Assembly: GCF_018294505.1 (NCBI RefSeq)
Contig: NC_057803.1
Span: forward strand, 685,966,010 to 686,030,009
From: Triticum aestivum
Taxonomy: Eukaryota > Streptophyta > Magnoliopsida > Poales > Poaceae
DNA: 64,000 nucleotides
Direction: 5' to 3'
Notes under the pieces: generated by a model
What the model was told of the DNA's origin: nothing
The model's database searches: none
What the model saw: only the letters and a program-made list of their open reading frames with translations
Shown here: piece by piece, positions 21,960 through 32,120 of the stretch
Position numbering within the stretch: the stretch's first letter is position 1
Layout: every line of letters begins with the position of its first letter
Translations under genes and position numbers: made by a program

Positions 21960-22165
21960 ATAATTTGGTCCTCGTACGACCTATCTTTCGAATCCGCTGA
22001 GTTATGTTTTGGACTTAGGGACCTCTTCCCTGCACTATAGTGAAGATCATGTAGTCCGACATCATGCACTTGAGGGAATCATCCCCAGACAATGTCCGTT
22101 CATCGCTCATGATTCCTATCTTTTGGAACAGATGACTTATGTGCTCTCTAGAACATTTATTGATA

Positions 22166-22400
22166 CTCCCACTGTTTCATAATATAGTGCATATAATTTT
22201 TTTTGAGAAGTCAAACTTTAGAAACTTTAACTAAATTTATAGAAAAGACTATTTATATCTAGAACACTAAATATATAAAATATGAAATTATGCCTTATAA
22301 TGAATCTAACGATATATGATTGACAGTCTATATGTAAATTCTTTTCTCCAAAATCTAGATCAAAGATTGTTGACTTGTACTATTAGGTTTAGAAGGAATG
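22166..22400. mobile_element. Degenerate Stowaway-like MITE (235 bp)
   Basis: It begins ctcccactgtttcataatat after TA (22164-22165) and ends agaaggaatg before TA (22401-22402). Inner words agtcaaactttagaaacttt and atctagatcaaagattgttgac resemble Stowaway subterminal sequence. The right TIR is eroded, so the call rests on size, AT-richness and the left end. Confidence 0.55.
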
Positions 22401-23031
22401 TAAGAGGAGTCTCGGCAGTAGCTTGGCAAGAACTGCAAGATCTATGTGCTAATTAATGTAGTCTTATTTGAGGAACAGGGATACATGTATCTAGACTTTA
22501 ACTAATTCCGGTCAACTTTCTATTAAATCCATGTATCGTATGCTTTGGGCCGTACATGTTAGATGTCCTGTTACAAAAATTGATTTGCTAACATTCCACT
22601 TAAAATTGAAGTGCTTTTGTGGCTCATGTGTAGGAACGGTACATGGACTAAAGATAATCTCTCTAAGAGAGGTGGACAGGAAATGAAAAATATCGTTTAT
22701 GTGATCATAAAGCAATATGAAGGAAAAAGTGCTAGTCTTTTCTTTTCTCAAGGAAGCAGATGTCAACAATGGTGCTAGTCTTTTCTCCAGGAAAAAAAAA
22801 GGCACGCACCACGGAAGAAAAACCCTGATGTGTCCTTCCAACGAGGAGGGGTTGGAGCATTAATTGGGAGATACCTAATATCCATATATGGAGTGGTGAT
22901 AAACACAACGCCTTGGTCGTCTCCTCCGCCAGCTTCCAACAAGCTATCGGTCTGCTGCTCTGCCTACACCGCCGCGCCGATAGGATAGCTGAGCTGAAGA
23001 GCGGCATTCTTGTTCGGCAGCTGAGCGTGGC
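22401..23031. other. Upstream region of the MYB gene
   Basis: 630 bp with no accepted gene. The last 130 bp are C-rich, as in many cereal 5' leaders. A CArG/TATA-like CCATATATGG lies at 22882-22891, about 140 bp before the ATG. Confidence 0.5.
22882..22891. promoter_or_regulatory. CCATATATGG element upstream of MYB (TATA and/or CArG box)
   Basis: A perfect palindromic CC(A/T)6GG word about 140 bp upstream of the MYB start. It fits both a core TATA position and the consensus bound by MADS-domain factors. Function is inferred from sequence and position only. Confidence 0.4.
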
Positions 23032-24066
23032 ATGTCGAAGGCGCCGCGCGGCCCCAGGAAGCCGGCGACGAGAGGCCCTTGGTCGACGGAGGAGGACGCC
23101 AAGCTGACGAACCACATCGCCAAGCATGGCCTCGGCCGCTGGAGCGACATCCCCAGGCTAGCAGGTATACTGTGTAGAGAGTGTGCACAGTAACTCGCGT
23201 CACGGTCGATTGTATAGTGCTAACACATCTGATTTTATCATGCTCTGTGTGTGCAAGTCCGAATCGCTATGCTAGCTACTCCTAGTTTGATGGAATTATC
23301 CTTTGAGTAATTGTGTTGTATGGTTGCAATTAATAGGCATTGAGAGGGGCGGGAAGAGCTGCCGGCTGAGGTGGTTAAACTACCTCCGGCCGGACCTGAA
23401 GCGGGCCGCGCTCTCGCAGGAAGAGGAAGATCTCATCATCCAACTCCATTCCATCATAGGCAACAGGTACATACAAACTCATCCGACTTAGCAAGGCGGA
23501 TTGATTGATCGACGAGGAGGTTGTTCATTTCACCATTGACGAGGAAATTCATGCATTGGATGGGCAGCTGGACTCTGATCGCGGCGTGCCTGCCGGGGCG
23601 GACGGACAACGGGGTCAAGAACTTCTGGAACGCCTCCATCAAGCACAAGCTCCGCCGGCGTGGCATCGACCCGGACACCCACGAGCCGGTGGTCGACGAG
23701 GGCAGCAGGAACGGCGACGCCCAGTACATCCTGCCATCCCACCTTGAGGCAGGTAGCAACGCGTGCAGCCATGGAGCCCTGACGCTGCCGGACTCCATCA
23801 CTCGCTACGTGGACACGGACCCGCTGCAGCTCCAGCATGGCGTTGTACTTGTACAGCCGGCGGTGTCGAGCTCCAGCACGGTGGGCTCTGACCCGTCCGG
23901 CTCCGGCTCCGACACCGGCGAGCAGTGGAACAACCTCGTAGACGGCAGTCAGCTGTTCGATCTGACGGAGAGTAGCACTACTACTACTACCAAGTCGGGC
24001 ACCACCAACCACGCCTGCTCCATCGCCGACTGGAAGCTGGTTGGAGCTGCTCCGCGAGTACCTTGA
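23032..24066 (+). CDS. R2R3-MYB transcription factor, three exons
   Basis: Exons: 23032-23164, 23337-23466 and 23568-24066, joined by GT-AG introns of 172 and 101 bp. The total is 762 bp including the stop, 253 residues, with no internal stop. R2 spans exons 1-2: RGPWSTEED, then [11 protein letters not shown], then [18 protein letters not shown]3 spans exons 2-3: [18 protein letters not shown], then [14 protein letters not shown] and [11 protein letters not shown]. The intron positions (after the GRW...LAG block and after GN) are the standard ones for plant R2R3-MYB genes, which supports the model. The product should be a nuclear DNA-binding regulator. The GIDPxTH extension after R3 is found in several plant MYB subgroups, including some linked to secondary-wall and anther control, so no subgroup is assigned. 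The C-terminus is Ser/Thr-rich with an ACT-derived Thr run near 23979. Odd points: the usual GNRW at the exon 2/3 junction becomes GNSW, and the intron 2 acceptor lacks a strong pyrimidine tract. It is the only intact-looking host gene in the window. Confidence 0.87.
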
Positions 24067-24213
24067 ATGGCTCGGTTTCGTATTGGGTGTAGTATACTTA
24101 CTTATATCGGTTGGTGCTTTTTCGGGGGAAAAAATAACGGCTGGTGCTTGAACTGAACTGACTAAAACAATGTCGTCAACGGCGGCGAGCAATCTATTAC
24201 CGCCGCGCGTGCG

Positions 24214-24411
24214 CGCAATACTAGACTCACGGGGTGCATCCGACGGACCTTTACGGGGTGGCCAACGTGCCCTCTCATAATTCCCCCCCCCCCCCCCCCC
24301 CCCCCCCCTAATTTTCACTGATGGGCCCGCTGCCCTTAATTAAATCCTAGCCATTAATACTTAATCAACCCCGTAAAACCCCGTAAACACCCCGTGAGTG
24401 TAGCATTGCTC
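24214..24411. mobile_element. MITE with TIRs of actcacggggtg type and a poly-C core
   Basis: Left end gcaatactagactcacgggg and right end, inverted, agcaatgctacactcacggg match at about 19 of 22 positions. Inner tttacgggg / ttttacgggg words extend the inverted repeat. The 198-bp element has no ORF and contains a run of about 26 C at 24283-24308. The superfamily is unclear because no target duplication was obvious. It lies about 150 bp downstream of the MYB stop. Confidence 0.6.
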
Positions 24412-25139
24412 TATCCGTACGACCGCACGTGCCATATATCCGTTGCTGCTTATTGTTAAGAATTAATTAACACCTGTTGAATAGGAATAATCTCTGTTTT
24501 TCCTTCAAGGCCTCTTCCAATGCATTGATGCTTAAAGATGAGGTGTTAAGTGCATAAAAGAATGTAGCAACTAATCTCTCAATGCATTGTCGCTTAGCTT
24601 TTGTAGCTAAGCTTTTCTCATATAATTGTTCGTTGAGCCCCGCTTCGATACACTCCCTACTAAATGTATAAATGGTAAAATTGACCTTTGCTAAATTGTA
24701 CCTAATTTCATACGTATGATGGGTCGCCCTCTTGGTTTACATCCACCCGCTGTAACCAAGTGGGACAACTGACTTGTCGTGCCTAGTTATTTTTTTATTC
24801 TTGTTCTTCTAAGTTTGGTTTTCTTCTTCTTTTTTGTTTTGTTTTGTTTGGCCTTTTCTTCTTGCGGTTTTATTCTTTTTATGTTTCTTTTTTCATTTTC
24901 TTAAATTCGTGAACTTATCTTTTAAATGTGTGAACTTTTATTCAAATGAATGAACGTTCTTCGACCCGCAATGTCCAACTCGAGTGGCTATCAATGGTGC
25001 TTTGTAGCTTGAGGTCGGATGTTCGACTCCACGCCCCACTTTTTAAGAAGATGTGAACCATCAAATCAGAGCCAGATGGATGAAACAGAGGCAAGCTTTT
25101 GGCGTTCTCTCTGACAAGAGAGTGCGACAAAAAATAAAA
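24412..25139. other. Unassigned AT-rich stretch
   Basis: No gene seen. 24500-24620 contains repeated aatgcattg and gcttag words that look MITE-derived. 24780-24960 is T-rich with gtgaac/gaatg motifs like the AT-rich DNA on both sides of the tandem array. The phrase around 24970-25040 (caactcgagtggctatcaat) looks like a short retroposon fragment. Confidence 0.35.
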
Positions 25140-25650
25140 GGCAAGTTTTATAGGACAGCGATTTGACCTGCAATGTTGTATGGCGCTGAGTGTTTGCTGA
25201 CTAAAAGACGACATGTTTAACAGTTAGGTGTGGCGGAGATGCACATGTTCAGATGGATGTGTGGCTACACAAGGAAGGACTGAGTCCAAATGATGATATA
25301 TAAGATAGAATTGGGGTAGCACCGATTGAAGAGAAGCTTGTCCAACATCGTCTGAGATGATTTGGGCATATTCAGCGCAGATCTTCGGAAGCTCCAATGC
25401 ATAGCGGACGGCTAAAGCATGCTGATAATTCAAGAGAGGTTGGGGTAGACCGAAGTTAATATGGGAGGAGTCCGTAAAGAGAGATCTGGAGGACTGGAAA
25501 TCACCAAAGAACTAGCCATGGACACAGGTGCATGAAAGCTTGATATCCATGCGCGATAACCATGACTTAGTTGTGAGATTTTATGGGTTTCACCTCTAGC
25601 CTACCCCAACTTGTTTGAGACTAAAGACTTTGTTGTTGTTGAGTAGTAGT
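25140..25650 (+). pseudogene. 3' end of an RTE-type LINE reverse-transcriptase gene (5'-truncated)
   Basis: Decayed coding sequence in shifting frames. Readable pieces are MLYGAECLLTKRRHV, LGVAEMHMFRWMCGYTRKD, EEKLVQHRL and FGHIQRR, followed by a stretch equivalent to the RGRP...W/KRDL region. These are the conserved C-terminal motifs of plant RTE-like LINE reverse transcriptases. Several tryptophan codons are now stops, for example TGA before FGHIQ. The end, gcctaccccaacttgtttgagactaaag then a ttgttgttg microsatellite at about 25630-25640, is the usual 3' terminus of these LINEs. Only the last ~500 bp were retained, as expected for 5'-truncated LINE insertion. Confidence 0.75.
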
Positions 25651-26504
25651 AGTTAATGTTTTTCAATTTTGCAAACTTTTACCAAATTAGTGAATTTTTT
25701 CTAGCAGATTCATGAGCTTTTTTAAAATTGATGAATTTTTTCGATTTCGCGAACTCTTATCAAATTCGTCAATTTTTTTGTCAAATTTGTGACCTTTTTT
25801 TATATCAAAATCATGAATATTTCTTCAAATCAATGAACCTTCTCAATTTCAAGATTTTTTTGTCACATTCATGTAATCTTGTGAATTTTTCTTTAATCTA
25901 TGAACATTTTTTCTAATTTTAAAAACCAACAACCGTGCAACCAGACTGCACTATTATATAGCCAAGCTTACTGCCTCCTCCGTGTAACCAAACGAGGTGG
26001 GACTAAAACCACGAATGGCAAGGTGTGTTGCTTGCATATACATACATGTAGGCTGCAACAAAAAGCAGAAAACAAGTAGTATATGCCTTGCATGCAAGTG
26101 ATCAGTTTGGCCCGTGGAATCGACCGCAGGCATGTGTTGATCGCTACATATGGCAAAAATTTTCCAACACCAAAAATTTGGTTTTTTTTTGGTTTTGGCA
26201 TCGGTTCGGTCTTAGGTTTGTTGTATTTTTGCCCACCCCTAGCTCCAAGGAGGAAAAAAGTTTGCAAAATTTAAAATTCGTTCATTGATCTGAAAAAATT
26301 CATGAATTTGGCAAAAAAGTTTACAAATTTGATAAAAAATCATCCATTTGGAAAATGTTCACGAATTGAAAAAAGGCTAGAATTAAATACGCTTTTCACA
26401 GGAGGCCACCCGACTGGGCCGATGCATTGTTGCGCGTGGAAACAAGGAAAAACATAAATAATAGTTTTAAGTACCTGTTTAAATTATGATTTTAAATACT
26501 CTTT
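25651..26504. repeat. AT-rich degenerate repeat flanking the tandem array, left side
   Basis: 25650-25920 is T-rich with recurring caaatt, gaattttt and gaactttt words. 26278-26380 carries the A-rich complement-like form (ttcatgaatttggcaaaaaag, gttcacgaattgaaaaaag). The same A-rich form returns at 39960-40200. No gene seen. This is probably the body or edge of an old unclassified element that hosts the array. Confidence 0.45.
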
Positions 26505-27523
26505 TCCTTGAAACAAGGCATTAATGCATACCATGGGCATGACCACCCACTGGCAAAAGTTGAGGTCATTTCATGAATGTCCAAAAAATCACTATGTTCA
26601 AGGAAGCTTCTGTGTGAGAGCACGCTGTTTATTGATATCCTTGAAATGACCCCAATTGTTTTCCATTGACTTGTATGACCAATTCAAGTCACTATGCCAA
26701 GTTGTTATATTTTTGACAAATTTTGTATTTTCTAGAATTTTCTCGATCAAAAAACATAGATAAATGGCCAGACATGTCATAACTTGCATATGGTATCAGA
26801 AATCGTTCAGACCTAACATGGATGTCTACCATGGGCATGTTCACCTGCTTGCCAAAATTGGGGTCACTTGAAGGATGTTCAAAAATAGATCATGTTCAAC
26901 GGAGGGAGTTTGGGTAGGCTAGAAGGCTATGTCGAGAGCACATTACTTTTTGACATCCTTGAAATGGCCTAATTTTTTTCCAAGGTCTTGTACGACAAGT
27001 TTAAGGCATCATGCCAAGATATTTTGGTTTTCATTTTTTGCATTTTCTTGAGTTCTCTCGGTCAAAAAAGGCCGATAAATGGCCCGGCATGTCACAACTT
27101 GCTTATGGTGTCGAAAATTGTTCAAACCTTATAGCGATGCCTACGATACCCATGCCCACATGCTTGTTGGAGTTATTTTAAGGATGTCCAAACATAGACC
27201 ATGTTCAATGGAGGGTGTTCTGGTAGGCCAGAAAGCTCCGTCTGAGAGCACGTTGTTTCCCGACATCCTTAAAATGACCCCAATTTTTTCATGGCCTTGT
27301 ATGACCAATTCAAGGCACCATGCCAAGTAATTTTGATGTCGACAAATTTTGCATTTTTCAGAGTTTTCTTGGATAAGAAAGGTCGACAAATGATCGGACA
27401 TGTCACAACTTGCATACGGTGTTGGGAATCATTCAAACGTGGCATGGATGACAACCATGGGCATCCCCATCTGCTTGCAAAGTTGGAGTCATTTCAAGAA
27501 TATCCAAAACTAGACCATGTTCA
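26505..27523. repeat. ~310-bp tandem repeat array, left part
   Basis: Successive units share the landmarks catggatgcctaccatgggc, gacatccttgaaatgacccc, ttgtatgaccaattcaagg, gttttctcggtcaaaa and gccagacatgtcacaacttg. The catggatg...ccatgggca landmark occurs at about 26530, 26828, 27137 and 27443, giving a period of 298-309 bp. The array is interrupted at 27523 by the Angela element and resumes at 37817. The units are diverged, so the array is old. Confidence 0.85.
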
Positions 27524-27894
27524 TGTTGGAAATATGCCCTGGAGGCAATAATAAAATGATTATTATTATATTTCCTTGTTCATGATAATTGTCTATTATT
27601 CATGCTATAATTGTGTTATCCGGAAATCATAATACATGTGTGAATACATAGACCATAACATGTCCCTAGTGAGCCTCTAGTTAACTAGCTCGTTGATCAA
27701 CAGATAGTCATGGTTTCTTGACTATGGACATTGGATGTCATTGATAATGGGATCACATCATTAGGAGAATGATGTGATGGACAAGACCCAATCCTAAGCA
27801 TAGCACAAGATCGTGTAGTTCGTTTGCTAGAGCTTTTCCAATGTCAAGTATCATTTCCTTAGACCATGAGATCGTGTAACTCCCGGATGCCATA

Positions 27895-29510
27895 CACTAG
27901 TAGAAAACGGACCATTAGTACCGGTTTGTAAGGGCCTTTAGTGCCGGTTATGGAATCGGCACTAACGTTTTGGCACTAAAGGCCCCCCCCCCCCTTTAGT
28001 ACCAGTTCGGCACGAACCGGCGCTAAAGTGCCACCATGTGGCGTGAGCTCGCGCCCTTGTACGGGGGACCTTTAGTACTGGTTGGTGTTACCAACCGGTA
28101 CTAAAGGTTTTTTTGAATTTTCTTTTTGAAAATTTTGGAAAAAAATTTGATTTTTTTATTTTTAATTTTTCCGAATTATTTGATGATTTAGTCTCTAATC
28201 ACCTCTCTTAACTGCTCAAGTGTGGATCACTCATTCCAAATCATCTAACTTCCCGACCGGTCACCCATCCCTCTCACTACTCTAGCCCGAGCACGCTTAA
28301 CTTTCAGGTTCTATTCTCCTTCGTTTCCGAGTCTGCACTTGTTGTTTTCCTGACAATAGTAAGATGTCAATCCTATTAACCCTCAGGAGTTTAGCTTGAG
28401 CATGAAGTCACACATTTCACCGTTTGAGTTTGAAACTATTATTCTAAAAAAATAGTAATTATTTAGTAACGCTAATATTTCTTGAATAAGTTTGACCATA
28501 GTTTGACCACAGTTTGACCATAGTTTGACCAGATTTGACCAAAATTCAAAAAATTGAAATAATTATTTAGTAACACTAATATACTTGAATAATTATGTAG
28601 TAACACTAATATTTCTTGAATAAGTAGTTTGACCATAGTTTGACCATAGTTCGACCAGATTTGAACAAAATTTAAAAAAACTGAGATACTTATTTAGTAA
28701 CACTAATATTATTGCGTAATAATTTAGTAACACTCTATATTTCTTGAATCAGTTGTTTGACCGGTTTGACAAGATTTAACCAAAATTCAAAAAGACATAA
28801 ATTAGAGCATATCTTTTTTTCCTTTTACAATTTGTCATTTCAAAAATTGTCCTAAACCCTAAACCCGGGACTTAAAACGCCAGAAACTCTATGCTAAACA
28901 GTAAAAACTAAGGGTTTAGACCATAAAACCTAACCCTAAACGCTGAAATCTAAACCCTAGCACTAAACGCTAAAAACGTCCAAAAAAACGTCTAAAACGC
29001 CCAAAAACTCTATTTTCCCTTTGGAATTTTGTGATTTTAAAAAATTGTCAAAACAGAAAACTGGTATATTATATGTATTTGTTCTGCGGATCAACCCCTT
29101 TGTTCTGCAAATTTTGATATATTATATGTATTTTTCTGAATTAGGATGATTTAGTTATGATTTTTTCAAGTTTGAAAATTGCCCTATAGTGCCGGTTTGT
29201 GTCTCCAACCGGTACTATAGGTCAGACCCCGTTAGTACCGGTTCATGGCACGAACCGGTACTAAAGGTTAGACCTTTAGTACCGGTTCGTGCCACGAACC
29301 GGTAGTAAAGGTGATCGTGGGGCCCCGGCCTGACGCCAGCCTGCCACCACCCCTTTAGTACCGGTTCGTGCCACGAACCGGTACTAAAGGTTCAACACGA
29401 ACCGGCGTTAATGCAAATCCGTTCGAACCGGCACTAATGGTACCATTAGTACCGGCTCAAATACAAACCGACACTAATGTGCTTCACGTTTGACCCTTTT
29501 TCTACTAGTG
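27895..29510. mobile_element. Non-autonomous CACTA transposon (1,616 bp) in the Angela 5' LTR
   Basis: Terminal inverted repeats CACTAGTAGAAAA and TTTTTCTACTAGTG are flanked by the 3-bp target duplication ata (27892-27894 and 29511-29513). The uninterrupted site in the 3' LTR (ggatgccgtaggagtgc) confirms the insertion. Subterminal regions are packed with direct and inverted copies of tttagtaccggttcgtg / cacgaaccggtactaaa. The interior is AT-rich with repeated gtttgaccatagtttgacc blocks and a telomere-like taaaccctaaaccc patch (28851-28975). There is no transposase ORF. Confidence 0.95.
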
Positions 29511-30420
29511 ATAGGAGTGCTTTGGGTGTACCAAACGACACAACGTAACTGGGTGACTATAAAGGTATACTACATGTATCCCCGAAAGTATCTGTTGGGT
29601 TGACATGGATCGAGACTGGGATTTGTCACTCCGTATGACGAAGAGGTATCTCTGGGCCCACTCTGTAATGCATCATCATAATGAGCTCAATGTGACCAAG
29701 TGTTTGGTCACGGGATCACGCATTACAGTACGAGTAAAGTGACTTGCCGGTAACGAGATTGAACGAGGTATTGGGATACCGACGATCAAATCTCGGGCAA
29801 GTAACATACCGATTGACAAAGGGAATTGTATACGGGATTACTTGAATCCTCGACATCGTGGTTCATCCGATGAGATCATTGAGGAGCATGTGGGAGCCAA
29901 CATGGGTATCCAGATCCCGCTGTTGGTTATTGACCGGAGAGTCGTCTCGGTCATGTCTGCGTGTCTCCCGAACCCGTAGGGTCTGCACACTTAAGGTTCG
30001 GTGACGCTAGGGTTGTAGAGATATTAGTATGCGGTAACCCGAAAGTTGTTCGAAGTCCCGGATGAGATCTCGGACGTCACGAGGAGTTCCGGAATGGTCC
30101 GGAGGTGAAGAATTGTATATAGGAAGTCTAGTTTCGGCCACCGGGAAAGTTTCGGGGGTCACCGGTATTGTACCGGGACCACGGGAAGGGTCCCGGGGGT
30201 CCACCGGGTGGGGCCACCTATCCCGGAGGGCCCCATGGGCTGAAGTGGGAGGGGAACCAGCCCCTGGTGGTCTGGTGCGCCCCCCATTGGCCTCCCCCTG
30301 CACCTAGGGTTGGAAACCCTAGGGGTGGGGGGCGCCCCACCTGACTTGGGGGGCAAGTTTTCCCTTGGCCGCCGCCCCCCTTGGAGATGGGATCTCCTAG
30401 GGCCGGCGCCCCCTAGGGGC

Positions 30421-30430
30421 CCTATATATA
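30421..30430 (+). promoter_or_regulatory. TATA box of the Angela 5' LTR
   Basis: The sequence ggggccctatatatagtgg near the 3' end of the LTR is repeated in the 3' LTR at about 37380. It fits the BARE/Angela LTR promoter position. The following gaggggagggagggcat would be close to the transcript start. Confidence 0.7.
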
Positions 30431-30853
30431 GTGGAGGGGAGGGAGGGCATCCGCACCCAAATCCCTGGAGCCCCCCTCTCCCCTCGTAACACCTCTCCCT
30501 GTCGTTGGAGCTTGGCGAAGCCCTGTCGAAATCACCACTGCTTCCATCGCCACGTCGTCGTGCTGCTGGATCTCCATCAACCTCTCCTTCCCCTTGCTGG
30601 ATCAAGAAGGAGGAGACATCTTCCCCAACCGTACGTGTGTTGAACACGGAGGTGTCGTTCGTTCGGCGCTCGGTCATCGGTGATTTGGATCACGACGAGT
30701 ACGACTCCATCAACCCCGTTCTCTTGAACGCTTCCGCTCACGATCTACAAGGGTATGTAGATGCACTCCCCTCTTCCTCGTTGCTAGATGACTCCATAGA
30801 TTGATCTTGGTGATGCGTAGAAAATTTTAAAATTCTGCTACGTTCCCCAACAG

Positions 30854-30870
30854 TGGCATCATGAGCTAGG
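30854..30870 (+). promoter_or_regulatory. Primer-binding site region of Angela
   Basis: The sequence tggcatcatgagctagg starts two bases after the LTR end. It resembles the initiator-Met tRNA complement (TGGTATC...GAGC) used by Copia elements, with mismatches. Confidence 0.65.
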
Positions 30871-32120
30871 TCTATGGGTAGTTTCTATGCACGAGTAGAA
30901 CACAAGTTGTTGTGGGCGTTGATTTTGTCAATTTACTTGCCGTTACTAGTCTTATCTTGATTCGGCGGCATCGTGGGATGAAGCGGGCCGGACCGACCCG
31001 TACGCTTACGTGAGACTGGTTCCACCGACTGACATGCACTAGTTGCATAAGGTGGCTAGCGGGTGTCTGTCTCTCCCACTTTAGTCGGATCGGATTCGAT
31101 GAAAAGGGTCCTTATGAAGGGTAAATAGAAATTGGCATATCCCATTGTGGTTTTGGCGTAGGTAAGAAACGGTCTTGCTAGAAACCTATAGCAGCCACGT
31201 AAAAACTTGCAACAACAATTAGAGGACGTCTAACTTGTTTTTGCAACATGTGCCATATGATATGATCTGGCCAAAAGGATGTGATGAATGATATATGTGA
31301 TGTATGAGATTAATCATGTTCTTGTAATAGGAATCTCGACTTGCATGTCGATGAGTATGACAACTGGCAGGAGCCATAGGAGTTGTCTTAATTTATTTAT
31401 GACCTGCGTGTCAACATAAACGTCATGTAATTACTTTACTTTATCGCTAACCGTTAGCCATAATAGTAGAAGTAATAGTTGACGAGACAACTTCATGAAG
31501 ACACGATGATGGAGATCATGGTGTCATGCCGGTGACGACGATGATCATGGCGCCCCGAAGATGGAGATCAAAAGGAGCAAAATGATATTGGCCATATCAT
31601 GTCACTATTTGATTGCATGTGATGTTTATCATGTTTTACATCTTATTTGCTTAGAACGACGGTAGCTTAAATAAGATGATCCCTCACAATAATTTCAAGA
31701 AAGTGTTCCCCCTAACTGTGCACCATTGCGAAGGTTCGTTGTTTCGAAGCACCATGTGATGATCGGGTGTGATAGATTCTAACGTTCGAATACAACGGGT
31801 GTAAGCCAGATTTACACATGCAATACACTTAGGTTGACTTGACGAGTCTAGCATGTACAGAAATGGCCTCGGAACACGGAAGACCGAAAGGTCGAACATG
31901 AGTCGTATATAATATATGATCAACATGAGGATGTTCACCGATGATGACTAGTCCGTCTCACGTGATGATCGGACACGGCCTAGTTGACTCGGATCATGTA
32001 TCACTTAGATGACTAGAGGGATGTCTGTCTGAGTGGGAGTTCATTAAATAATTTGATTAGATGAACTTAATTATCATGAACTTAGTCTAAAAAACCTTTG
32101 CAAAATGTCTTGTAGATCAA

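Larger units (their letters stand above)
27524..30852 (+). repeat. 5' LTR of Angela (interrupted by CACTA)
   Basis: After removing the CACTA insertion (27895-29510) and its 3-bp duplication, the LTR is about 1.71 kb and aligns with the 1,679-bp 3' LTR. The 5' LTR has an extra ~30 bp around 30380 (ggagatgggatctcctaggg) absent from the 3' LTR. Confidence 0.95.

Noticed and set aside
23530..24318. 262-codon minus-strand ORF
   Set aside because: It is the antisense shadow of MYB exon 3 extending through the poly-C MITE.
27079..27551. ORFs of about 80-86 codons within the tandem array
   Set aside because: Same frames appear in several units and reflect the repeat; they contain no domain.
28851..28975. 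Telomere-like taaaccctaaaccc patch as an interstitial telomere
   Set aside because: It is short, degenerate and lies inside a CACTA element; it is better read as element sequence.
30159..30677. 172-codon minus-strand ORF and plus-strand ORFs in the Angela LTRs (also 37160-37636)
   Set aside because: They lie in the GC-rich LTR, recur in both LTRs and differ through indels; they are non-coding LTR sequence.
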